Shown here in pieces: positions 37,275 through 47,935 of a stretch of DNA of 64,000 nt (positions within the stretch are counted from its first letter, which is position 1; each line of letters starts with the position of its first letter). The notes beneath the pieces are model-generated. The model ran no database searches. It saw only the letters and a list, made by a program, of their open reading frames with translations, and was not told the origin of the DNA. Source of the stretch: Spinellus fusiger (Eukaryota > Mucoromycota > Mucoromycetes > Mucorales > Phycomycetaceae); NCBI GenBank assembly GCA_025094145.1, contig JALLLS010000021.1, positions 1 to 64,000 of the forward strand, in the 5' to 3' direction. A program made the translations under genes and the position numbers.

Positions 37275-37847
37275 TTAGTACTCAGCAACCTCCTTCTCGT
37301 AGTATTCAGAGACCTGCTTCTCAGCGTGGTGCTTAGCCTTCTGCTTGTCAAGGTAGTCAAGACCCTTGGTTTCGATACTATAGAGAGCGTTAATTCGTGC
37401 CAATAAACACCAAAGCTACTATAGACTTGGATAAGGTGTACTTACAGCTTGTCAAGAGCACCGGCAGCGAAACCAGCGAGGAGCTGCTTGGCTACAGCGT
37501 GTTCGGAGGGTTTGCTATACACTAATATTAGACACTCTTTCATGTTCTCACACTAAAACTCTCTTTTCTTACCCTTGCTTCTCACAGTGCTTGTTGTAGG
37601 CCTTAACAGCTTCGAAAGCGGCTATAAAAGAAGGTTAGACACAGAAGAAAACCTATTTTTATTCCAGTATATCTTACCAGCACCAGCAATAAGTTCGTGG
37701 GTGAAGGAGCCCTTGTTTTCGCTTTCTTCATTGTGAACCTCCTCGTGTTGAGAACCGAAAAAATCAAAGAGACCCCTAAGAGTAGTGTGTAAGTATCATT
37801 CTTACGCCACCAACGACTATGCTCTGAGTAATCGTATATTCTTACAT
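37275..37847 (-). CDS. CipC-like DUF3759 protein (paralog 1)
   Basis: Five exons encode 106 residues: 37847-37846 (only AT), 37775-37678, 37621-37573, 37514-37446 and 37377-37275. The first codon is split AT|G by the first intron, giving a protein that starts MGLFDFFGSQHEEVHNEE. The body has the DUF3759/CipC pattern SFTHELIAGAAAFEAVKAYN, AKQLLAGFAAGALDKLIETKG and DYLDKQKAKHHAEKQ. CipC-like proteins are small, cytosolic, abundant and stress- or antibiotic-induced in fungi; the biochemical role is not established. A TATATAAA box lies at 37915-37908, 61 bp before the start, with a TCTCGAGC box between them. Codon use is richer in C/G-ending codons than neighbouring relics, as in a highly expressed gene. 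Confidence 0.88.
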
Positions 37848-37907
37848 GTTTATATAATATTACTGTGAAAGATAATGGTAAACATATTGGGGCTCGAGAA
37901 TTACTGG

Positions 37908-37915
37908 TTTATATA
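37908..37915 (-). promoter_or_regulatory. TATA box of CipC-like paralog 1
   Basis: TATATAAA on the minus strand, 61 bp before the AT of the split start codon. The same box at the same distance precedes paralog 2. Confidence 0.65.
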
Positions 37916-39436
37916 CCTTTTTCGATCAACAGTAGGTTGTTACACTTATAGATTTAGCTTAGCATATAGAAATACAGCCATCATTTAATTCATAAGTCAA
38001 AAGCATATTACTAGCCGCGTATTTAAATTTTATTATCCGACCATAACTTCATTTCTTGTGTACCTGAGTACGGCGCTCTTATTCTAATTTTAACTAGGGT
38101 CACTCATCTTTTCTTGGCAAGTGCAAGTGCATTGCTTTGTAGAAATAAATCATGACTAAACTCTACATTTCTGTCGTGTTTGTGTAGGCGTGTTTCCATA
38201 TTCCTACGCGTTTATTCGTAAATATAGTATAAGAAGAAAATAAGAAGAAAATAATCTAAATATTCAGTCTATGCTGATTCATTATACTATAAAGTGAATA
38301 GATGAGATACAATTAGACTGAAACTTGAGAAATAAATACGTTTGGAACATTGCTTAACAAATCACATCGACGCATACTAAAGTTAGACGTATTACCATTG
38401 GATTTGTATTATTATTGTGACTCTAGTATTTCTGTCCGAATACTTGGAGTCACTCCGGACAGCATATGTAAATGAAACATTGGAATCTATAAGTTGTGCC
38501 TTATACCTTGTCTTCGCTAGTTTGAATATTGATATTTCCTCCAATATCTCTCTCGAATATCTATGAAGTCTATTAAACTTTTGGTTTCATGTCTTGGCGC
38601 TATAGAACACTTAACACTTCTGTCCAAGACAGTGTATCGACACAGACATTAGTATTTGCCGAATACCCAATGTGGTATTAATCTCGTACTACTGTGGCTG
38701 AGGTACTGTAATTTTGTTTATATTCTAGATTCGCTGTTATTTTTTTGCTCTCTAAGCAAATGTTAAGCCATGAAGCTTTCTCAAGACTGCTAGATATTCA
38801 AGTAGAAATAGAAACACGGAGTAGCATTATGATAAAAAATAGGAATATGTAAATCTCTTTTTAGAGTAGATAGTTTAATTGGACGGTGCATGCTTTCTGT
38901 AATACCGTTTATTGGTCAGTAAACACTTGCTTAAACTCACTAAGTCCATCTAAAGAGTACTATTTCCTGCTTCTTTGTAAATGCTCTTCATAGTCGACTA
39001 TAAACTATAGATCATAAACTATAGATCATAAACTATAGATCATAAACTATAGATTATATTAAATAGATCATAGATGTTAGCCATTAAATAATATGTATTT
39101 TCCCGTGTAGTTCATTATTGTTAAAAGTGATTTCTTAAGTAATTGGGATAATCACATTTCTTTTTTAATACGGAACAGCGATAGAAATGCTATAACGCAT
39201 TTGTAATGTGTCCGTGTCTCCGTGCCAAATTCCATTTTCACTAAATCAGTCCAATTATGCGCTATTGTCATCAAATTAGATATCACCAGAGCGCTCTTTA
39301 TTAAAGTTATTACACTGAGTGGCTTGTGAAATCACCTTTTGTGATAAAAATACTTCAATGCATTAAATGATAGGTTATCACAGGGAATAACGCTGTGATA
39401 TTAAAACTCACGCTATTCTTACCTTATAGTGGCGCA
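37916..39436. other. Upstream flank of paralog 1, no gene seen
   Basis: AT-rich. The only notable structure is the 14-bp tandem repeat listed separately. No coding frame is supported. Confidence 0.5.
39000..39055. repeat. 14-bp tandem repeat, four units
   Basis: Four head-to-tail copies of ATAAACTATAGATC; only the last base of the fourth copy differs. Minisatellite-like. Confidence 0.9.
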
Positions 39437-39438
39437 TA

Positions 39439-40128
39439 CACTATTTTCGGAAATTATTCGCACAACCTCGGAAAAAAACTGCACACTTTTCGAAATGTTA
39501 CATTTTCAACAATAAGCTTACAAATTTACTATGAAGATGAACAGGGAGATACTATTGACGAATTGGACAATGAACCCATATTAATGGATGTAGTTAAAGA
39601 ATGGTTTTCTCTTTAAAATATCATAGACTACAGTACTTAATTGGACTTAAAACCACTTTAAAAGCCTCAATCAAAACCCAAGGCCACCAAAAAGGCTACA
39701 ACTTTATGACAGAAAAGTGTGCTTTCTTAGATGATAAAGCACACTTTCATTAAAAGAATTAGTAGACTTATTGTAAGTTATCGCTACGGATATTTATTTC
39801 TTCCATCACAATCTCCTGAGCTTAATCCCATCGAGCAATTCTGGTCTATTATGAAGAGTAAGCCTAAAAGAGAAAAGCTATTGGAAAGTGAGAGGTTAAA
39901 CATGAGGATTGCTGAAGCATGTAGCGATGTTCTCATCGGTGATCTTAAGGGATTTTATTATTACACTTTGAAATTTGAAATATGCTCAAGTAAAAATCCT
40001 CTGATAAATTCCACACACCTGCAAAAAGTAAAATATAAAGTGTTCAAAAAGTGTGCGAAAAATAAAAATAAAATAAAATAGTGTGCAATTTTTTTCTGGG
40101 GTTGTGCGAATAATGTCCGAAAATAGTG
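39439..40128 (+). mobile_element. Deleted Tc1/IS630-type transposon with TIRs and TA duplication
   Basis: The 690-bp element starts CACTATTTTCGGAAATTATT. Its right end is the inverted match of about 50 bp (CACTATTTTCGGACATTATT on the minus strand). TA lies on both sides (39437-39438, 40129-40130). It encloses N- and C-terminal pieces of a transposase. It lies between the two CipC-like paralogs. Confidence 0.9.
39479..40081 (+). pseudogene. Tc1/IS630-type transposase, internally deleted
   Basis: The N-terminal part includes YYEDEQGDTIDELDNEP and VVKEWFSL, then a stop at 39614. After a gap, the C-terminal part (39731-40081) has the terminal catalytic block LPSQSPELNPIEQFWSIMKS with its Glu. 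The middle catalytic blocks are missing, so the element would need a transposase supplied from elsewhere. Confidence 0.75.
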
Positions 40129-40130
40129 TA

Positions 40131-41814
40131 GATATAAACTACTTTATGCTCTCTTTGTACACACTTGAGGGTATGTAAATGTGGGTTATCTAACTGTTAT
40201 GAAAGATGCACTACACTTTTCCCGGGAATAATTGGCATATTATCAGAATAAGATTTATCCCATCACCCCAACAAAGATTGTAGGGTATATGTAAGAATTG
40301 CAGTAAGCAGCCTAAAACTATTTATGGAGCCTTTATCTCAAAAATATATAATATTATTTATTAAATTGGATTTCGACTAATGCCATCAGTGATAAAGATA
40401 AAACGAGAAAATATACTTTGCAAAGAGACAAATTTTATTGAAGTGCACCGTTAATTTGTAGAAATAATGTATTAATCAACGGATTCACCACCAGTACCAT
40501 ATAATAGGAATAATTTAAAATCCGAATTGATATGTGCATACAATGAAAATAAAATTTACTCTCTCTTAAGAGTGTTAGCCTATACAGTTGTTGTTTGTAG
40601 CTATATGTAAAACCAGAACATACTTTGATAGTGTTTATATGGTCACTATTCCATTGAATATTACTAGAGTATATTATATAATGACTTGGTAGATTAAAGT
40701 GACCAAAAGGCATCTTCTTCATTCGCTATTGTTTTAGTATAAATGGTACATTTTTCTTAGCAGCCTCAGGCTTATTTTTCTTCATTCTATAAAAGACAAA
40801 AACATTCAATATCTAAATAGTGACGAGAAAGACAGTTAAATACCAATTTTTTGAATGTTTAAATCTTTTCATTTTAATATTATGGTTTTGTTTTATTAAA
40901 AACGAAATAAAAGTTATCAGCAAATATTAGTTGGTTCCATGAGACTTTAGGATCCATTAATGTTATTTCTGTAAGTGATATGTATAGGGTGTAGGAATAG
41001 TCTTTCGGAATATAAATATATTTAGACATCGAATAGTGTAATCTTAATAATACTATCTCCGATAACATTTTCTATTATTTCAAATTATGTATAGGAATAG
41101 CAATTTATATATCAGTATAAATTAGTGTAGAGATGGTAGTTTTATGAATAAAAATATCAATTCTATATTATAGAACACCCAAACTATTAAGATTAAATAA
41201 AAGATATGCCTAATGAATTAATAAAATCATAGTAATATGAAGGTGAGGAAAACAAGTTAAAAAAGTCTCTATAGATTTGAAGCCAGTGTAATCCTTGACT
41301 AAGATCGGTATAACAAGGTGATAGGAACAGACTGTTTTATCCGAACTAAAGAATAAAGAGACTGTAGAAATGACAGGACTTTATCCAAGAATAGATTGCT
41401 TTTGTTTAGTGGAATATACAACTCTCTATATACTAATCAATTGCTATAGTTACACTTATGTGTCTCCTATAGTTGAGTCTACATACATGACCCTAACTAC
41501 TTATCAATGTTAATGCAATTGACTGGTGCTACTTATATTAAACATGTCTCTGTATTAACCCTAGATACAACACAGATACTAGAGCAATAAAAAATTCTGA
41601 GCAACCTTCTCCATTTACATCATGTCTTACTGCAACAATATCCTCATTAAATAGAGACAGACATCAATATTGTATTTTAAAAAGAGAAAACAGTGTTTTA
41701 TTTTGTCAAAAAATAATATTCAATTACAAGGCCTTTAGTAATATGTATGCCTATTCTCATATACATCTTTCAACTAAAAGGTAGCCAAAGGTCGAAGTGT
41801 TTATTTTCACTCCA
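40131..41814. other. AT-rich intergenic DNA, no supported gene
   Basis: Minus-strand frames at 40435-40722 (95 codons) and 40880-41068 have no recognisable motif and sit in AT-rich sequence. I do not call them. Confidence 0.5.
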
Positions 41815-42459
41815 TTATTTGTTGGGACACATTCCTGTACAATTGCCCGAAAGAATTTCCTTGTCGTAGAAATCAAAAGCCTGATTTTCAGCAGATTGTT
41901 TGGCCTTTTGCTTATCAAGGTAATCAAGACCCTTGGTTTCAAAACTATATGGAGTGTTAGTTCATGTGCCTCCAAATAGTCCATCAAGATCATCATAGAA
42001 TAAGATGATGTGTACGTACATCCTGTCAACAGCATCGGCAGAGAAACCAGAAATGAGCTGTTTGGCCTCGGCATGTCCAGAAGGTTTACTACACACTCTA
42101 TTAGAGACTCCTCTTTGTCTTTTCCCCTCCACAACAAGATGATTTGTTCTTACCCCTGTGTTTGACAGTGGTTGCCAAAAGTTTTAACAGCATCGTAGGC
42201 AGCTATAAAATAAATAAATAAAAGAAATAAAGAAAATTAGATACAATATAAAAGATAAATAGCTTCTGTCTTTGTTTCAGTATATCTTACCAGCACCACC
42301 AACAGTTCTGTGGGTAAGAGTAGCCTTGCTTAAGTTCTTGTCACTGTAGACTTCTTCGTGTTGAGGACCGAAATATCTAAGAAGTCCCCTAAAAACAATG
42401 TATAAGTACAACTCTTGAACCACAGGCTGCCAAGCTCTAGATCACTGATGCTCTTACAT
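41815..42459 (-). CDS. CipC-like DUF3759 protein (paralog 2, diverged)
   Basis: Five exons encode 115 residues: 42459-42458 (AT), 42388-42291, 42202-42154, 42088-42020 and 41944-41815. Internal exon lengths (2, 98, 49, 69) and all intron phases equal those of paralog 1, and the start codon is again split AT|G. The protein begins MGLLRYFGPQHEEVYSDKN and keeps AKQLISGFSADAVDRI and FETKGLDYLDKQKAK. The C-terminus differs (GNCTGMCPNK). The frame is open throughout. Several conserved core residues have changed (ELIAGAA became RTVGGAA), so it may have a changed role or be under relaxed constraint. A TATATAAA box lies 61 bp upstream. Confidence 0.82.
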
Positions 42460-42519
42460 GTTTATAAAGTATTAATGTGAAATTTAATAACAAACACATT
42501 AGAGCTCGAGAATCATCAG

Positions 42520-42527
42520 TTTATATA
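42520..42527 (-). promoter_or_regulatory. TATA box of CipC-like paralog 2
   Basis: TATATAAA on the minus strand, followed by a TCTCGAGC box, with the same 61-bp spacing to the split start codon as in paralog 1. Confidence 0.65.
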
Positions 42528-42751
42528 CCTTTTTTTTAATCTCTAGTGTCACAATCTCTATAGATCCAACTTTACATAGGGACAAGGTAATCATTGAATT
42601 CACAAGTCGAAGGCATTTTATCAAGCCCATCTTTAAGATTTGTTGTTGTTCTATAGCTTTTTTTTCTTGTGTGCCTGAGCACGATGGTTTTAATTCGACT
42701 ATAAATAGTATTATTTATTCTCTTCTTTTCTTTTGATAAGTGTAACAGAAT

Positions 42752-43349
42752 AACTGCTGCAAGCCATTGATCGAGCCACGTCTACTCGAGACTTTAAGGT
42801 AGAGCCATTAGCTGGTAGCTTGCTCATTGAGTCTGCTGATGGGTGTGTTGAGCAGGAACGCCAACGCCGCCATAGAGTGCAAAGGACTCTTTCAGCAATA
42901 GACGCTGTATCCTCACTTCTCCGATCTCTCCTCTACCACCCATTCTTAGCCCGTTTAGCAAAGCCAGAAGCTGCTAGTGTAGTTGCTGTATTTATTTTCA
43001 GGATTATCCAAGTTGCTCTAAGTATCCCTCGTTGGATTTCAGATTATCATAGGATGATGGTTATCTTTTTGGTGTCCTGGTTTCCTTACTGACTTTATGG
43101 CCTTTTGGATGTCTATTCATAATTCTCATTTACAATCATTTTTTCGTTTTTTCCTTATTTTTCCCTCATCGAGGTTTTATATTCTCTTTTCTTTCTGTTT
43201 CCCATTCATTTGCATTATTTTTTCACTTTTGTATTTGAAGTGTTTATATGTTTATTCTTATTTTTCCAAAAGTTCTCATAGGGTGGCTGATATGCCCAAT
43301 ACGCGAATAGCAAACCACACCCAAAAAATAAAAATACTTTGAACTGTAA
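42752..43349 (+). mobile_element. 5'-truncated ORF1-type retroelement
   Basis: An open frame ending at 43092 (LQAIDRATSTRDFKVEPLAG, RHRVQRTLSAIDAVSSLL) is followed by a 3' tail that matches the inner ends of the 2.3-kb repeat arms, down to AATACTTTGAACTGTA. The common 3' end with different 5' starts is what a non-LTR element mobilised by reverse transcription would give. Its 3' end abuts and truncates the CACACC element to its right. Confidence 0.6.
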
Positions 43350-45951
43350 TATAGCCAATAATACTGTAGCTGATAATATACTATTACTATAGCTACTACT
43401 GTTCTAGGTGTATTCCTTCATAGCAATAGAATATACACCTTAAAAGTATTGTGTTTTATTCTTGGGAGATAGAAAACCATGCTCAGGAGTATACTCTAGA
43501 CAGCCTAGACACCTTAGACAGTATAGAAGGAAAAAGACCACCCGAGACTGACTTGAGAAAGAGTCTTTATTTATCTAATAACAGAAGAGTGTATTAGAAA
43601 TAATTCAATCAAGAGAGATGATATGCTTACCTTGTACTTAATAATTGTCTTGAGAATAATGAGTGATATATCATCTATTAGTAGAAGAGTCAGTACTATG
43701 TCTTGTGGATTAAACTAAGATCAAGCTCAGATGAAGACACTGCTTACCTTTTTATCACTAGAATAGTCTTTGATAGTGTCTATCACCTCCTTCTATTGTT
43801 TCTCTTTGTTAATAATGGCACACTACCTTGCTCAGCTATGCTCATCTTGAAGAGTACTTAATTGTTATACTGTGGGCTTAAGGATAGCACATGTTAAACA
43901 TTAAATGCAGTGATTGAGTTGCAATGTCAAGTTCACTTCTTCCTTTTATCCAACTTTTAGTGTTTAAATACACAGTCAATAGTCAATGCTAAAACAGACA
44001 GACAGTGAAAAGGTTCTTTCCAAACACATTAGCCAACCAAAGAAATACTATGACTTTATTGTTCATGTATTTCTTTATATATCCCAAAAATATTATGTTG
44101 CTATGAGACAAGAGACACATAGGACCTCGTAAGGCTGGTTACTCATACGGAGATTGATAGAAAAGAGAAGGGTGTGGGCTGACAGAAGGTAAACAAATGG
44201 TTGGAATAATAATGGCACCAATGTTGAGATAAAGAAAGAAAACAAGTCGAGAACAAGAAATAGTCAGCTACTCAATTCCTTAAAGCCTATCTTGTTTATA
44301 CTCTAGGAAGCTGTTTGGATCAAAGTCTATTTTATTAAGAATGTAGACAATTACACTTTTTACATTAGTTTGGGATTTCTTCTTTGACTATGAATTTGAA
44401 TATTTTTCTGTTCTCAAGCAATAGATATGGTCCTCATAGAACATCCAAGCAGACTGGGAAGGGTGGCTGCCTTATCCTACAGTGTGTATGATCTTGATCC
44501 TGTATTTCAAGGTCATAGAATTCCAGAAAGTGATTTTGTTGTAAAAGAAGAAGAAAAAAAGGTTTCTCTCTTCCCTTGAAACATACATAGGACAAGAAGA
44601 GGGAGTCCATCTCTGAATTTACTGAGATGTTATTATCGTATAGCTTTGGTTCTTATAGCTTAAAAAGATATATATGAAATTAGCCTCAAGATCTATACTA
44701 TGTAACTTTGTAAAATATATCTTTTATTCTTTAATAGAAGGCAGTAAGGTTATCAACAAGACCACTAGAGAGATGAATGTATAGATATTGGGTCTCTAGC
44801 AAGGACAAATAAATAGAGTATTAGTACAAAAGCTAGTCTAAGGAAATCAAAGAGGGTACATGAACAAGAACACAACACACGATTTGAGCACAAAGGGTAA
44901 CTAGGCAACTATTCTTTAAGCAATTCTTTTTCTTTCTAAAATGTTGTTGTAGTCTGCATTACTTTGGTGGTTCTGATTAAGCAAATGACTTGTGAAATTT
45001 GGTTTTGTTCTCTTCTGTTCGGATATAAATACCTGCTGATTACACTGTCTGTTGTTCTTCATAACTTCTACCCTCTTTAACTTGTTTGCCTTTGTCTGGC
45101 ATATAAACCAACAGTTGTAATCTGGTGAGTGTTTGTGTATGTTTATTATGTCTGACATGTTAGTCAGTTTCTATTGTATATTCTTTTATTTTAATAAACG
45201 CAGTGAATCCGTTACAAAGGCAAAGGCAAGAAGAAGATGCCAGTGCAAGGGTAATACGACACACACATAGAGAGTACATTAATACATCTCAAACTAATTA
45301 TTTTTACTACTATTCTATTATTGAAAAGGGGTATTGGCACCTAAGAATATTGGAGTATAATCCTACCAAACTACCTGTAATTGCTTATGGTACAAGAATA
45401 AAGGTAAAAGATGCTACCAAGTTCAAAGGCCATCGTGTTGGTTTGACAAGAATTTTATATCAATCATTGAAAAAAAGATAAAAAGATGAAGATCTTCTTA
45501 TGGTTGATGTTGATGAGTTCCTTACATCGAGAGTAAACATGATTGACCTCTTACCCAATATGAAAAGCTCTTCTAACAGTTACTCTTATTTTTGTTCTCA
45601 AGATCTGCCACACTTATAACACAAATATCCTTACTGAGGTATTAGTGAATTTCAACAGTATCCGCGCTTGCCAAAGTTGCGGAATTGTTTGGAACAGAGA
45701 TGTGAATGCATCAAAGAATATCTATACAATTGCAGAAGAATAGATATTTGTATTCATATTATATATCACCACATCGAAAGTGGTTTCCTATGTGATTCAG
45801 ATATCTACAGGTAAATCTACATAATCTTTATTTATTTAAAAACTAACATGAATACATCTTAATTTATTTCTGCTCCTCAAATCGATGTGTCATTTCTTAA
45901 ACAATTGTAGTTTGACTATTTCCTTTTATATCCTAAAGACCTCCTGGTGTG
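43350..45951 (+). mobile_element. Left-truncated CACACC-type element carrying a Fanzor relic (copy C)
   Basis: Inverted homolog of the complete element at 60863-63888. Its right end is CCTCCTGGTGTG followed by TA (45952-45953). The left TIR was lost at the junction with the retroelement. An internal element-end-like segment lies near 44090-44115. About 1 kb at the right side is almost identical to the other copy, whereas the rest is clearly more diverged. Confidence 0.72.
45203..45743 (+). pseudogene. Fanzor (eukaryotic TnpB-like) RNA-guided nuclease, C-terminal half, broken (copy C)
   Basis: A 92-codon frame follows an intron-like acceptor (ACGCAG) and carries the Fanzor/TnpB segment LPVIAYGTRIKVKDATKF, then KGHRVGLTRILYQSLKKR. 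An in-frame TAA follows. The next codons read LLMVDVDEFLTSRV, matching the RuvC-II Glu region (DEFxTS). After further stops, in another frame, comes the zinc-finger half and RuvC-III motif CQSCGIVWNRDVNASKNI, ending at 45743. Fanzor proteins are RNA-guided DNA nucleases related to TnpB and Cas12. Here the frame is broken at least twice and no clear RuvC-I half is readable upstream, so it is a relic. The reading rests on the motif series in correct order. Confidence 0.78.
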
Positions 45952-45953
45952 TA

Positions 45954-46714
45954 GTTGAGCTAATAATCCACCCCAATGTGTTTTCACTTTATAATTTCAT
46001 GACAAAGACAGAGAGTTCTTTTATAATCTTTGTCTTTGTTGTATTTGGAATACCATTTAAAAAGAAGAGTGCCTCTTTGTCAAGCGTTTCCATAAAACAG
46101 AAAGTGATATAGTCATACTGATAAAGCAAATGATCAATAAATGCTCAATATCTGTCACATCTTACTGGATGTAGAAGGCCAATGATCCAATAAACCTGTA
46201 CCAATAATTGAATAGTTTGTTTATGAAATATATTTCTGGGGAGTTATTACTGTATTGGTTTTCTTTGAAAAGGTAAGACAATACCATCTATTGTGTTAAA
46301 CTCGTTAAATAGTTTATATACCGTACTCTGTGGTGTAATCTATATATTTTAGCTTCTACAAGTGCAGTTACTCTTCTTTCCTTCAATAAATCAATGAAAC
46401 ACTTTATTTTTATTATGTCAACAAAAACAGAGTTCACTATCTTCGTGAACTACTTCTATTTAGATGGTTTTAAAATGTACCCACATCCTTGACCTTTTCA
46501 ACAAAGCAGATATCAAGGTCGAGTGTCATGGACTTTTAAGGTACACCTATCATCCTTTGCTATGTTCCTGTCTAGTATAATCATTAATATTATTGACTTT
46601 GTTTTAGTAGATGTATACTAGACATTATAATATCTTTTTGCATGATAAAATCGAATAAGATACACTTCATTATCACTTTTTAGGTAGTTTACCTGTATCA
46701 TGGGTTCCCGTCAG
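45954..46714. other. Intergenic between two Fanzor relics, no gene seen
   Basis: Repeat-like AT-rich sequence. The region next to the C-terminal side of the minus-strand Fanzor locus (46440-46700) could hold its guide-RNA region by analogy with known Fanzor loci, but nothing in the sequence shows it. Confidence 0.4.
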
Positions 46715-47935
46715 TTAGTCAACCGAGGCTCCAGCGATAACTGGGGAGGAAAAAGATGGAGATGAACCAGAAGACTTGGACCTTTTCTTAGTTTTAGCTG
46801 TATCATTTATTTCATGCTTTCTTTTGTTATATTTACAACAACACTCTGGGCAGATGTCAATTTCCCTTTGAGACATTAGAATATGTCTAAAGTTCAATGT
46901 AGCAGCTAGATCACGATTCCCAAAGCCTCAATGTCTTGTCTTTCATACAATTCTGGTTTGAACACCTTTGATTTTAAGTTGATATAAACCCAAAGATCAA
47001 ACTTTTCGCCTGTGTAGCTTTTTTTTTCAAGATAGGGTAGTTGAGTATCTTAGTATCTATCGTAATGTGAGAGGGAATGAGGCTTTTACGAAGTGGGAAA
47101 CAACTAAAAGACGTGTTTCCATTCTCTTCGCATAGTTGGGCCAGTTTAGCAAATCCGTACATGTGCTTGGTTGGATTGGCTTTAACATCATAATAGATGG
47201 AGTTTTTAGCAAATCTATAACTGGGAGGATAGCAGACTAGTAGTTCTTGTACTTGGTTAATGGCCTTTTTGTTCAAGAAATCTACGGGTGCATTGGGAAC
47301 AGTTTTTGTCGAAATGTCTAGTTTGATTTGCGTACACACATCCAACACAATTAATCTAATAATATTTGCAATAGCCTCAGAATATTTTTTGGCTTTCATG
47401 GCATGGGTCAGTGTGGCAATTTTTTCTTTTTGTCCTAGGATGATGTTGAAGAACATTCTAAGACGATTCCCAAATTGAGACACAATATTATTGATGTAGG
47501 ATGTGTGTATCTTGGTGCTTTCATAAATGGATATCTGTTGAGCATTGGGTATCTTAATTGGAGTGTAGGATGCATATTGGCAGTAGTCATTCTTCAGAGG
47601 GTTGATCTTCTCTCTTATTTGACGCACCCTGGGTGTGAGGCATGTTTTACCGGAAGTGCTACCTTCTCTGGTTTGCTTATCAATGAGTGACAAAAATACC
47701 TCACGGAAGAAATCCTTAGTTATGCAATCATTCAAAGCAGATCCATCTTCATTTTCGAGTAGATGGATCAATATATACTTGGAGAACGCATAAGTATGAG
47801 AAACAATGGTACTGATGTTATGGACCAGATTTTTCAAAACAGGTAAATAATCCGATCTCCAACCAGTGTCATGCAAAGAGGTCTTAACTGTCATTACTCT
47901 GGTAGGACTCACACCTGAATAACTTGCTATAGGCT
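46715..47935 (-). pseudogene. Fanzor-like gene with intact N-terminal half and deleted catalytic middle
   Basis: A minus-strand exon following a TTATAATAG acceptor at about 47936 stays open for about 320 codons to a TAA at 46974. It matches the N-terminal half of fungal Fanzor proteins: MTVKTSLHD, VSHTYAFSKYILIHLLENE, MYGFAKLAQLCEENG and FPLRKSLIPSHITIDTKIL. RuvC-I, RuvC-II and most of the zinc finger are then missing. The sequence resumes with the RuvC-III segment NRDLAATLNFRHIL near 46925-46880, offset by one extra G, and a basic Ser-rich tail ending at 46715. An internal deletion has removed most catalytic residues. Upstream it is linked to a repeat block also found at 14340-15275. It belongs to a different Fanzor lineage from copies C and D, judged by RuvC-III wording. 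Confidence 0.72.

Noticed and set aside
39000..39055. CRISPR-like array
   Set aside because: The 14-bp units are directly adjacent with no spacers, and the genome is eukaryotic; it is a plain tandem repeat.
40435..40722. 95-codon minus-strand frame as a gene
   Set aside because: No motif, no splice partner and AT-driven composition; open by chance as far as I can tell.
44916..45158. 80-codon frame duplicated at 61656-61898
   Set aside because: It is antisense to the Fanzor relic inside the nearly identical repeat segment. Identity is explained by recent duplication, and no domain is recognisable.
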